In this document: positions 20,774 to 27,520 of the stretch, piece after piece
Layout: the number at the start of each line of letters is the position of its first letter
Numbering within the stretch: position 1 is the first letter of the stretch
Assembly (NCBI RefSeq): GCF_001642725.1
Contig: NZ_LSUQ01000015.1
Coordinates: 1 to 54,191 of the forward strand
DNA length: 54,191 bases
Source: Ferroacidibacillus organovorans
GTDB taxonomy: Bacteria; Bacillota; Bacilli; Alicyclobacillales; SLC66
Direction of reading: 5' to 3'
Notes under the pieces: generated by a model
The model's input: only the letters and a program-made list of their open reading frames with translations
Told to the model about the DNA's origin: nothing
The model's database searches: none
Position numbers and translations under genes: made by a program

Positions 20774-21637
20774 GTGCCTGAATTGCCTGAGGTGGAAACG
20801 GTGCGCAGAGGGCTTGACTCGCTTCTGGCGGGACGCGTCATCCTCGATGTACATGTTCATCTCGCGCGAATCGTACGCCAGCCGGACGTGGATACGTTTA
20901 CGACGCTCTTGCGTGGGAAGCGCATTGAGAGAGTGCGTCGGCGCGGGAAGTATCTGTTGATCGATCTCGACGGGTGGACGCTGGTTTCTCATTTACGCAT
21001 GGAGGGACGCTATGGGGTCTTCGCGGCAGATGGGGAGGTCGCACCGCACACACATGTGCGCTTCAGGCTAGATCGCGGTGAAGAACTGCGCTATCGGGAT
21101 GTTCGCCAGTTTGGAACGATGGATCTTTTGCCGACGGTAGAACTCGATGTGCATCGCGGCCTCGCAGCGCTTGGGGTGGAGCCGCTCGCTGACGCGTTTG
21201 ATGAGACGGAGCTTGAAGGAAAGTTGCGGTCGCGCTCGGGGGCGATCAAGGGTGCGCTTCTGGATCAATCGGTGGTGGCCGGGATCGGTAATATCTATGC
21301 GGATGAGATCCTCTTTGCGGCAAAGGTTCATCCGGAGCGCGCGGCCAATCGGCTCACGCGAAATCAGACGCGCGAAATCGTTCGCGCCACAAAGTTGATT
21401 TTAGCCGCTTCGATTGAACAGGGTGGAAGCTCAGTCAAATCGTATGTGGACGGGTTTGGTGAACAGGGGCAGTTCCAATTCGCGCTACGCGTCTATGGAC
21501 GTGACGGGTTGCCGTGTGATTACTGCGGCAGTCTCATACGAAAAGGGCGAGTGGCCGGGCGCGGCACGCACGTTTGTGTCGCCTGTCAAACGCCGCCTCG
21601 CGGTGCGCGTATCACATCTCGAACGGGTTCGGAGTGA
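20774..21637 (+). CDS. mutM: Formamidopyrimidine-DNA glycosylase
   Basis: Removes oxidised purines (8-oxoguanine, FapyG) and nicks the backbone. The GTG start gives MPELPEVETVRRGL, where Pro2 and Glu3 are the catalytic residues, so this start is certain. LRMEGRYG carries the conserved lysine-loop region (here Arg-Met-Glu-Gly), QSVVAGIGNIYADEILF is the helix-two-turn-helix, and the C-terminal zinc finger shows CDYCG and CVACQ. The 287 residues are normal. coaE starts six bases after the stop. Confidence 0.95.
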   Translation: MPELPEVETVRRGLDSLLAGRVILDVHVHLARIVRQPDVDTFTTLLRGKRIERVRRRGKYLLIDLDGWTLVSHLRMEGRYGVFAADGEVAPHTHVRFRLDRGEELRYRDVRQFGTMDLLPTVELDVHRGLAALGVEPLADAFDETELEGKLRSRSGAIKGALLDQSVVAGIGNIYADEILFAAKVHPERAANRLTRNQTREIVRATKLILAASIEQGGSSVKSYVDGFGEQGQFQFALRVYGRDGLPCDYCGSLIRKGRVAGRGTHVCVACQTPPRGARITSRTGSE

Positions 21638-21643
21638 ACAATT

Positions 21644-22315
21644 TTGTTGGTTGGGCTTACTGGCGGAATTGCAACAGGAAAAAGCACCGTTTCTACGCTC
21701 CTTATCGCGCGCGGAATTCCGGTTCTTGACGCGGACCGCATTGCGCGGGAGGTCGTCATGCCGGGAACAGAGACACTCAAGGCGCTTGTGGAGGCGTTTG
21801 GCGACGGAATTTTGACAGATGACGGAACGCTCGATCGCGCTGCGCTCGGACGTTTCGTGTTTCACGATGTGGCTGCGAGGGAACGCGTGAATGCGATCAC
21901 GCACCCGGCGATTCGGTCGCTTATGGTGTCGCGCGCGAGAGAATTGGAGGCGGGCGTGCGGGCGCGCCCGATTATTCTTGATGTGCCGTTATTGTTTGAG
22001 GGAGAAACGCATAAAGTAGTCGATGTGACGGTGCTTGTCTATGCGAGCCGACCGATTCAATTGCAGCGGCTGATGCAGCGCAATCCGCTCACGGTGTCAG
22101 AAGCGAACGCGCGCATTGACGCGCAGATGAGTACGGAGGCGAAGCGCCGTCTGGCAACGATCGTTATCGAGAATGACGGGTCGCTCTCTGAATTGGAAGC
22201 GCGTGTGGATCGCTTGTGTGAAATTCTTGGGAAACTTGCGCGCGAAGACGAGATGGGCGAGGTGCAATCCGATATAAACTCGCGGAGCACACGTCCTCAG
22301 GTGGTGATTTCATGA
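21644..22315 (+). CDS. coaE: Dephospho-CoA kinase
   Basis: Last step of coenzyme A synthesis, ATP-dependent phosphorylation of dephospho-CoA. The P-loop GLTGGIATGKSTVS lies at residues 4-17, and DADRIAREV and the DVPLLFE segment are family signatures. The TTG start at 21644 has GGAGTGA seven bases upstream, which overlaps the mutM stop. The C-terminus is about 20 residues longer than typical. The stop overlaps an ATG of the transglycosylase frame. Confidence 0.94.
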   Translation: MLVGLTGGIATGKSTVSTLLIARGIPVLDADRIAREVVMPGTETLKALVEAFGDGILTDDGTLDRAALGRFVFHDVAARERVNAITHPAIRSLMVSRARELEAGVRARPIILDVPLLFEGETHKVVDVTVLVYASRPIQLQRLMQRNPLTVSEANARIDAQMSTEAKRRLATIVIENDGSLSELEARVDRLCEILGKLAREDEMGEVQSDINSRSTRPQVVIS

Positions 22316-22353
22316 GATCTTCAGGTACACCCTCACGCAAAGAGGAGGGTGGG

Positions 22354-23007
22354 ATGGCTTCGCGTGATCATCGCGGGCTACGTGTGGGACGCATTCGCGC
22401 ACGCTCGAATCGATCGGGTCAATCTCCGCGGGGAGGAAGTACATTGAAACGTACACGATGGGCGCGCTGGCGCGTCGTGCTTTCGGTGGTCTTGCTTGCG
22501 GGTCTGATGGATCTGGTGTTTCGACCGGACTTTCTCCAGTTTGTCTATCCAATCTACTATCAGCCGATCATCGAGCACGAGGCTACCGCGGCGAATGTCG
22601 ACCCGATGCTTGTCGCGGCGATCACGCGCGTTGAGAGCCATTTTCGAGAGGATGACATTTCGCACGCCGGTGCAGTCGGCCTCATGCAACTGCTGCCGGG
22701 AACCGCTTCGTGGATTGCGGTACAGATCGGGATGCCCCAGCCGACCGCGATTCAACTTGCTCAGCCTTCGATCAATATCCGGTTTGGCACCTGGTATATC
22801 AGCTATCTCCTCAAGATGTTTCACGGACGTTTGCCGGAAGCCATCGCCGCGTACAATGCGGGACCAAACCGCGTGAGCGGCTGGCTGCAGTCAAACGTGT
22901 GGTCGGGCGACGAAGTATCCATCGAGGACATTCCGGTGCTTGAAACGCGCCACTTCGTTGCGCGCGTGTTGTATACGTATCGCCTGTTCCATCAACTCTA
23001 CGAGTGA
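22354..23007 (+). CDS. Membrane-anchored lytic transglycosylase (SLT domain)
   Basis: Peptidoglycan-cleaving lytic transglycosylase resembling YjbJ of Bacillus. There is a basic N-terminus, one membrane anchor or uncleaved signal (VVLSVVLLAGLMDLV) and an extracellular SLT domain with the catalytic Glu in ITRVESHF, GAVGLMQLLPGTA and AAYNAGPNRV. Three starts are possible: the ATG at 22312 overlapping coaE by 4 bases, the ATG at 22354 with AGGAGG five bases upstream (chosen), and the TTG at 22444 with GGGGAGGAAG, which starts just before the anchor as in Bacillus. It ends the polA-mutM-coaE cluster. Confidence 0.88.
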   Translation: MASRDHRGLRVGRIRARSNRSGQSPRGGSTLKRTRWARWRVVLSVVLLAGLMDLVFRPDFLQFVYPIYYQPIIEHEATAANVDPMLVAAITRVESHFREDDISHAGAVGLMQLLPGTASWIAVQIGMPQPTAIQLAQPSINIRFGTWYISYLLKMFHGRLPEAIAAYNAGPNRVSGWLQSNVWSGDEVSIEDIPVLETRHFVARVLYTYRLFHQLYE

Positions 23008-23126
23008 GCTAGCTCCCTCGGCGCGGATTCAGTGTTAAATGGAAGGGTAACATTGGCGATAGATGGGGACGAGTTTGACGCAGATCGCGGTGCTACTTTT
23101 TCAGCAGTCTATTTCCGCGACATCTC

Positions 23127-23155
23127 TTGCGTAGATGTCCAGGTTGTGCTATATT
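23127..23155 (+). promoter_or_regulatory. Promoter of tRNA-Leu
   Basis: TTGCGT (23127-23132) and TATATT (23150-23155) are 17 bases apart, about 38 bases before the tRNA. Confidence 0.65.
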
Positions 23156-23192
23156 ATTTTCGTTGACCTCAGAAGAAGAATGCACCATCCAT

Positions 23193-23277
23193 GTCGGGGT
23201 GGCGGAATTGGCAGACGCGCACGTTTGAGGGGCGTGTGGGGTAACCCGTGCGGGTTCAAGTCCCGCTCTCGACACCA
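23193..23277 (+). tRNA. tRNA-Leu (anticodon GAG)
   Basis: The acceptor strand GTCGGGG pairs with TCTCGAC (two G.T pairs), with discriminator A and an encoded CCA end at 23275-23277. The anticodon stem CACGT/GCGTG encloses the loop TTGAGGG, anticodon GAG at 23227-23229. A long variable arm (GTGGGGTAACCCGT) and the T-loop GGTTCAAGTCCC are those of a class II leucine tRNA. It stands exactly between the conserved chromosome and the integrase-bearing region, the usual place for island insertion. Confidence 0.95.
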
Positions 23278-23303
23278 AAAATCGTAGAAAAGCCTTACTG
23301 CAT

Positions 23304-23340
23304 AAGGGTTTTGGAGCCTTTTCGCTCCGAAGCCCTTTTT
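23304..23340 (+). terminator. Terminator of tRNA-Leu
   Basis: A 14-bp stem (AAGGGTTTTGGAGC at 23304-23317, GCTCCGAAGCCCTT at 23324-23337, two G.T pairs) with a six-base loop, followed by T residues. Confidence 0.85.
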
Positions 23341-23381
23341 CGCGTAAAAACGCTCAAAACCAGGGGGTCCGTCACCAAGAT

Positions 23382-23436
23382 GTGTGTGATCACACACTTC
23401 ATGATGTGTGCTTGACGTGTCCGACAGCACACATCT
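23382..23436. repeat. Inverted repeats between the tRNA and the first integrase
   Basis: GTGTGTGATCACACAC (23382-23397) is a perfect 16-bp palindrome. Directly after it GATGTGTG (23403-23410) and CACACATC (23428-23435) form a second pair of arms 17 bases apart, using the same TGTG/CACA words. They lie just before the integrase gene and may be recombinase or regulator binding sites. Confidence 0.55.
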
Positions 23437-23458
23437 GGAAAAAGGGGACGTGTGCACC

Positions 23459-24430
23459 ATGCCCAGACGTCGTCAAAATATCGTGTCCTTTGGGACCGCG
23501 TTGGATCAGGACGAAACGCCGAAAAAAACCGTTTGGTCACTCGCAGAAGCCAAAACCTTGTTTCTGGAGGACATTCGCAATTTGGCCATGCATACCCAAC
23601 GTTGGCATCGGGAAAACCTAAACGCGCTTGAAAAAGTGCTGGAGAAGCAGGGAATCGTTGTGCAAGACATGCGCGAATTGACGATGCCGCTTTTGAAAAA
23701 CAATTTTGTGTTTTACATGCGTGACACCATGCATTTAAAAACGAACACCATCAACGGTCGTGTGCGCACGGTGCGCGCCCTTCTTCACTTTGTGTACGAA
23801 CAAGGGTACGTGGCGCGCGATCCTGGCGCGGATGTGCCTTTGTTGCGCCCCGAACGGGTGATGATTCAAACCTTTTCAGAAGAGCAGATTACCCATCTCT
23901 TGCGTCAGCCGGATCGGCATACATTTACGGGACTGCGTGATTATACGATGATGCTTTTGCTGCTTGAAACCGGAATTCGACTCTCCGAGTGTGAAGGCAT
24001 TACGCTTTCGGATGTGAATCTTCAAGAGGGCACGATTCTCGTGCATGGAAAAGGTTCGAAGGATCGGACGGTTCCCTTTCAGAGCAAAATGAAAAAGGTT
24101 CTGCAAACGTACATCGAGGCACGCGGAGCCGCGCAAACCGATCGGCTCTTTGTGACCCTCGAACGAAAGACGATGAGCCGGCGGTACATCCAGGAACTGA
24201 TCAGCCAGTACGGTGAAGCGGCGCAGATTCGCGGTGTGCGCGTATCGCCGCATACCTTTCGGCACACGATGGCAAAATTTTATGTGTTGGCAGGGGGGGA
24301 CATTTTTAGTCTGCAACGCATTCTTGGCCACAGTTCACTTGAGACGGTTCGAATCTATGTGGAGATGTTCTCCCATGAGGTGCAGCATCAGCATCAAAAG
24401 TTCAGCTTTGTCGAGCATCGCTTTCGATAA
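23459..24430 (+). CDS. Tyrosine recombinase/integrase A
   Basis: XerC/D-like tyrosine recombinase of 323 residues. The N-terminal SAM-like core-binding domain (about 25-110) is followed by the catalytic domain with Arg in TGIRLSECEG, Lys in GKGSKDR, His-x-x-Arg in HTFRHT, His in LGHSS and the nucleophile Tyr in VRIYVEM. All six expected residues are present, so it should be active. The ATG at 23459 has AAAAAGGGGACG upstream; an ATG-like start 51 bases earlier lacks a ribosome site. It is clearly a paralogue of the integrase at 25312, and it probably catalysed integration next to the tRNA-Leu gene. Confidence 0.92.
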   Translation: MPRRRQNIVSFGTALDQDETPKKTVWSLAEAKTLFLEDIRNLAMHTQRWHRENLNALEKVLEKQGIVVQDMRELTMPLLKNNFVFYMRDTMHLKTNTINGRVRTVRALLHFVYEQGYVARDPGADVPLLRPERVMIQTFSEEQITHLLRQPDRHTFTGLRDYTMMLLLLETGIRLSECEGITLSDVNLQEGTILVHGKGSKDRTVPFQSKMKKVLQTYIEARGAAQTDRLFVTLERKTMSRRYIQELISQYGEAAQIRGVRVSPHTFRHTMAKFYVLAGGDIFSLQRILGHSSLETVRIYVEMFSHEVQHQHQKFSFVEHRFR

Positions 24431-24491
24431 ACCGTCTCACACGCTTTGTGTTTCGAGATAAGGCGCATGGCGTAGATATGGGAAAAACGAT

Positions 24492-24515
24492 GAGCCTGTC
24501 GATGCGGACGGGCTC
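24492..24515 (+). other. Hairpin after integrase A
   Basis: GAGCCTGTC (24492-24500) pairs with GACGGGCTC (24507-24515), nine pairs with one G.T. No T run follows directly (AAGGTTGAACTTTAAATTTT), so it may be a weak terminator or part of the RNA described next. Confidence 0.5.
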
Positions 24516-24559
24516 AAGGTTGAACTTTAAATTTTCGTGAGGGTCATGGCACCGAAGGG

Positions 24560-24900
24560 TGGAACAGGGGATCAGTGATGGACCTAGAAGAAAACGAAAA
24601 AAATTTCTATGAAGGGCTTGACAGGCCTAGGAGTAGCGTTACAATGGAGGTGTTTCAAGGATTGTCTGACACCTAGATAATCCTGTCGATGACAAGCGTG
24701 AGATCCCTAGCTGATCAAGGCCCACCATGCCTCAGCGACTCACTGCTCGAGACTGGGGCCGTAAAGCATACGGGAAATGGTAGTCCATTCGTTTTTTATA
24801 CTCCAAGCTTTTGACGAATGGCAACGGTCCGGGTGAAGGAGTTATATCCTCGGCTTACATGATAAACGACAGCGAAGTATCTGTCGTCAAACCCAACGGA
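24560..24900 (+). ncRNA. Structured RNA with group I intron-like core
   Basis: The stretch between the two integrase genes has no credible gene but can be paired in the exact order of a group I ribozyme core. P3: CAGTGA 24573-24578 with TCACTG 24740-24745. P4: TTGACAGG 24618-24625 with CCTGTCGA 24682-24689 (8 pairs). P5: CTAGG about 24627-24631 with CCTAG 24672-24676. P6: GCGTGAG 24696-24702 with CTCAGC 24731-24736, one bulge. P7: GACT 24737-24740 with AGTC 24782-24785. P8: CCGTA and TACGG, 24759-24773. P9: CATTCGT 24786-24792 with ACGAATG 24824-24830. A further hairpin lies at 24866-24887. The J8/7 and P7 text AAATGGTAGTCC resembles the conserved group I AAGATATAGTCC. P1 and the splice sites were not found. 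The assignment is inference; other structured RNAs are possible. Confidence 0.45.
24618..24645 (+). promoter_or_regulatory. Sigma-A-like promoter inside the structured stretch
   Basis: TTGACA (24618-24623) and TACAAT (24640-24645) are 16 bases apart, a near-consensus promoter. It overlaps the proposed P4/P5 strands. A transcript from here would start near 24652 and could run to the terminator at 25178-25202. Confidence 0.55.
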
Positions 24901-25177
24901 TACGGGATCCTTGCGTCTTCAAATGCATCGAAAAGTGAAACTGGATTTGATCCATAACTTGTCCCATCCCCGGGATGAGATAGACCACAAAAGCCTCCGA
25001 CAGAACATGTGTATACCCCAAACGACACGGGATTGTCCGTGTGAAATTTTCCTTTCACCCAAAAAACATTCGTATGAAAAAAAACGAAGCTCGTTTAGAT
25101 TTCGTGTATGGATTGAATCGATGATATTGCGTGGATCTGTAAGTCGGTCCGTGCCAAAAACCTGGAATGCTTGCGAT

Positions 25178-25202
25178 GGAAGGGTCTGATCCTTCCTTTT
25201 TT
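25178..25202 (+). terminator. Intrinsic terminator upstream of integrase B
   Basis: GGAAGG (25178-25183) pairs with CCTTCC (25191-25196), followed by six T. Together with the promoter at 24618 it delimits a possible 550-base noncoding transcript. Confidence 0.65.
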
Positions 25203-25311
25203 GTATTTTCTGTTTTTAATCTCCGTTTTACTGCATGCGATTTGTGTCTTGCTTTTGCTTGTTCGTTTTTCCTGTCCGGATGATATCTACCTTGCAAGGA
25301 GTGGAATCTGT

Positions 25312-26304
25312 ATGACCCGTCGGCAAAATCAATTACTCGTTGTTCAGAATCCGCAACACAATGCGATCGCAAAGCGTCAGGCATCGGTAGCACTTGTGGA
25401 TGCCATTGCGGCCTATCTGGAGTGGCACACGCTGCATGGTAGTTCAATGTACACCATCAAGCACGAGAGGGAGAATCTGCAAGCTGCGCGGAACTACCTG
25501 GGCGAGTTTGTGCTGGATCAATTGGCGCCCGCTGACATCGAGGTCAGATTTATTGGCTTTATGCGCGCAAAAGGTCTGAGTGGTAATACCATCAATTTAC
25601 GATTAAAGACCCTGAAGCGATTCTACAAATTTGTAGTGCAACAAAAATGGGTCGCGTTTGACCCCGTGGCATCCGTCGCCAAAGTGAGATCGGTCTCGAC
25701 AGAGATCCCGTCGTTAACGATGGAGCAATTGACGTGCCTCCTTGCACAACCGAACCGGACAACGTTTACCGGCGAGCGCGATTACACGTTCATCTGTTTG
25801 GCGGTTGATACAGGCCTTCGTTTACGGGAGATGCTCGATCTAACCGTCGCGCAAATCGACATCAAAAATCGCGTGATTAAAGGCGTGCTGGGCAAAAACC
25901 AAAAGCGTGAAACCATCACCTTGACTCGCGCCATGTGTGAGCAACTCCAAGTTTATCTCGACGTAAGGGGAGCGCATGTAGCGACCGACCATCTCTTTGT
26001 TAATTTGGATGGCGGAGCATTGCACCGAAAGACAGTTCAGGATCGGATCAAAGCTTATGGAACAAAGGCAAAAATCACGGATGTGCGTGTCAGTCCACAC
26101 ACGTTGCGACACACGTTCGCCAAGCAATGGATCTTAGGGGGCGGCGATGTGTTTTCGTTGCAGCGCATGCTCCGGCATTCCACCATGGATCAGGTCAGAC
26201 AGTATGTGTATCTGTGGGGCAGAGAGATCCAGAATCAACACGACAAATTTTCACCGTTGGTAAAGCTTCAGTTGTCGCAAAAAGATCGAAACTCAGGAGT
26301 CTAG
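25312..26304 (+). CDS. Tyrosine recombinase/integrase B
   Basis: Second XerC/D-like recombinase, 330 residues, similar along its length to integrase A (for example SPHTLRHTFAK against SPHTFRHTMAK and GGGDVFSLQRML against GGDIFSLQRIL). Catalytic residues are complete: Arg in TGLRLREM, Lys in GKNQKRE, His-x-x-Arg in HTLRHT, His in LRHST and Tyr in VRQYVYL. The frame is open upstream with a hydrophobic stretch, but the ATG at 25312 has AAGGAGTGGAATC and matches the start of integrase A, so it is chosen. Two integrases of one family in one island may act as a heteromeric pair or mark two successive insertions. Confidence 0.92.
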   Translation: MTRRQNQLLVVQNPQHNAIAKRQASVALVDAIAAYLEWHTLHGSSMYTIKHERENLQAARNYLGEFVLDQLAPADIEVRFIGFMRAKGLSGNTINLRLKTLKRFYKFVVQQKWVAFDPVASVAKVRSVSTEIPSLTMEQLTCLLAQPNRTTFTGERDYTFICLAVDTGLRLREMLDLTVAQIDIKNRVIKGVLGKNQKRETITLTRAMCEQLQVYLDVRGAHVATDHLFVNLDGGALHRKTVQDRIKAYGTKAKITDVRVSPHTLRHTFAKQWILGGGDVFSLQRMLRHSTMDQVRQYVYLWGREIQNQHDKFSPLVKLQLSQKDRNSGV

Positions 26305-26391
26305 TTGCAAATAAAGTTTTGTAACCTTTTTTGTTCGAGAAGAAGTATATCAAGTATTAGGAGCAAGCAACCAAAGCGATGGTGCTGCATT

Positions 26392-26568
26392 ATGACAAAA
26401 AACGGCAAAGTACATGCCAAGTCTACCCTTAAACTCCCTCCGGGGTATTGGGACGATTTGGAAGGAAAACTCAGTAAAATTACGGCAACCCCGGATGGAA
26501 TGTCTAAGAGAGTGATCTTGGATTTCCTAAAGGAGGCGAAACGTAAGTGGGGAGAGGATCCGGAATGA
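26392..26568 (+). CDS. Small hypothetical protein, 58 residues
   Basis: Short gene with ATG at 26392. The product has a basic N-terminus, LPPGYWDDLEGKL, then a predicted helix ending DFLKEAKRKWGEDPE. I do not recognise a family. The stop overlaps the ATG of the next small gene in ATGA, which supports real translation of both. It follows integrase B by 87 bases and may belong to the recombination module, for instance as an accessory DNA-binding factor, but nothing proves this. Confidence 0.5.
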   Translation: MTKNGKVHAKSTLKLPPGYWDDLEGKLSKITATPDGMSKRVILDFLKEAKRKWGEDPE

Positions 26569-26759
26569 AAGAGTCATCGGAGTATCTGTGGCCAAGAGAA
26601 TTCCCAGCGAGTGACTGCATCACACTGACAATCCATCGTCATCGTGACGGGACAACGACGCGTCATGAGTCGTATCAGATCGCCATGGAGTTCACGGATA
26701 ACGATGATCAAGCGAGAGAGATCCTGGCGGATAGTTCTAAGCTGGCGGGGGCAAAATAA
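26565..26759 (+). CDS. Small hypothetical protein, 64 residues
   Basis: Starts at the ATG overlapping the preceding stop, with GGGGAGAGG eight bases upstream. It is rich in charged and polar residues (LTIHRHRDGTTTRHESYQ, then EFTDNDDQAREILAD) and has no signal or membrane segment. No family recognised. Its stop merges into a hairpin made of ATAACCCA and TGGGCTAT (about 26755-26783). Confidence 0.5.
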   Translation: MKESSEYLWPREFPASDCITLTIHRHRDGTTTRHESYQIAMEFTDNDDQAREILADSSKLAGAK

Positions 26760-26782
26760 CCCATCCGTGGGGGTGGGCTATT

Positions 26783-26989
26783 TTGAGAAAAACTCCTAAA
26801 TTAACAAAGCTAACATTTATGGAAGTCGATCATCGCCATGACGTTACAGAACGCTGGATGCGTAGGATCATCCAACGCATCCTGATCCAGGCTTTGGAAC
26901 TTCCCACGCAGGATGTGGCCGATTTTTTGTGGAGTTCTCGTCAAGACAACAATCAGGCTGATGCTCATATTAGTGCAAAAGAGCATTGA
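26783..26989 (+). CDS. Small hypothetical protein, 68 residues
   Basis: Frame with a TTG start at 26783 and an alternative ATG at 26819. A helical, basic-rich core WMRRIIQRILIQALELP suggests a small DNA- or protein-binding helix. No family recognised. It lies 45 bases before the resolvase-like genes and after a hairpin that could separate it from the two small genes upstream. Confidence 0.4.
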   Translation: MRKTPKLTKLTFMEVDHRHDVTERWMRRIIQRILIQALELPTQDVADFLWSSRQDNNQADAHISAKEH

Positions 26990-27034
26990 TAAAGCCGGAC
27001 TTAATGGAGTAACTCGATCTAGGAGGTTATCAAT

Positions 27035-27460
27035 GTGAGTAATGTATTAAAAGTAGCGCATTACACTCGTACCGTTGGTTCTTCGCAAAGTCTACGAATC
27101 CAAATAGAGGCTGCTCGATCAACGCTCAGTTCATATTCAATGGATCGAATTGTATTGTTCACTGATCGTGGTAGTGCGCGCCAGGGTAGAGGCCTTGATG
27201 CTCAACCGCAATTGAATCAGATGCTCGAGATGATTAAAGATGGAAAAATTGGCACAGTCGTCGTGTATGATCGCATGCGTTTAGCCGGAAATGTCGAAAC
27301 CTACTCGGGAATCATTAAGTTGTTCTATCGTTATCGCATCCATGTCCTATTTGTATCAAACTATGAAAGGCCTTTTCATCAGTCGAATCTCGCAGAATTA
27401 ATGGAATCGGCGATTTTACATGAGCAATTGCGTAGAATTGTGCGTCCCATGAAAGCATAG
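27035..27460 (+). CDS. Resolvase-like protein lacking the catalytic serine
   Basis: A 141-residue protein equal to only the N-terminal resolvase domain of a serine recombinase. It aligns with the next protein through DGKIGTVVVYDR and the surrounding helix-strand pattern. Where the partner reads YIRVSTAQQ (nucleophile Ser), this one reads YTRTVGSSQ, and where the partner reads DRSRISRN it reads DRMRLAGN, so the Ser and one conserved Arg seem lost. Nearby serines could shift the alignment by one or two positions. AGGAGG lies eight bases before the GTG. It may act as a non-catalytic partner or be a relic. Confidence 0.75.
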   Translation: MSNVLKVAHYTRTVGSSQSLRIQIEAARSTLSSYSMDRIVLFTDRGSARQGRGLDAQPQLNQMLEMIKDGKIGTVVVYDRMRLAGNVETYSGIIKLFYRYRIHVLFVSNYERPFHQSNLAELMESAILHEQLRRIVRPMKA

Positions 27461-27520
27461 AGGCATCTGTACTTATGCTCACCGTGTACCGAATTTTCTG
27501 ATGTGGGGATGTGTCGTGAA

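Noticed and set aside
24911-25189. Frame of 92 codons between the integrases
   Set aside because: Overlaps the structured RNA and the terminator, lacks a ribosome site and reads as random.
24560-25200. c-di-GMP riboswitch, RNase P, tmRNA or retron RNA as identity of the structured region
   Set aside because: None of their conserved sequence boxes is visible, and no reverse transcriptase is nearby.
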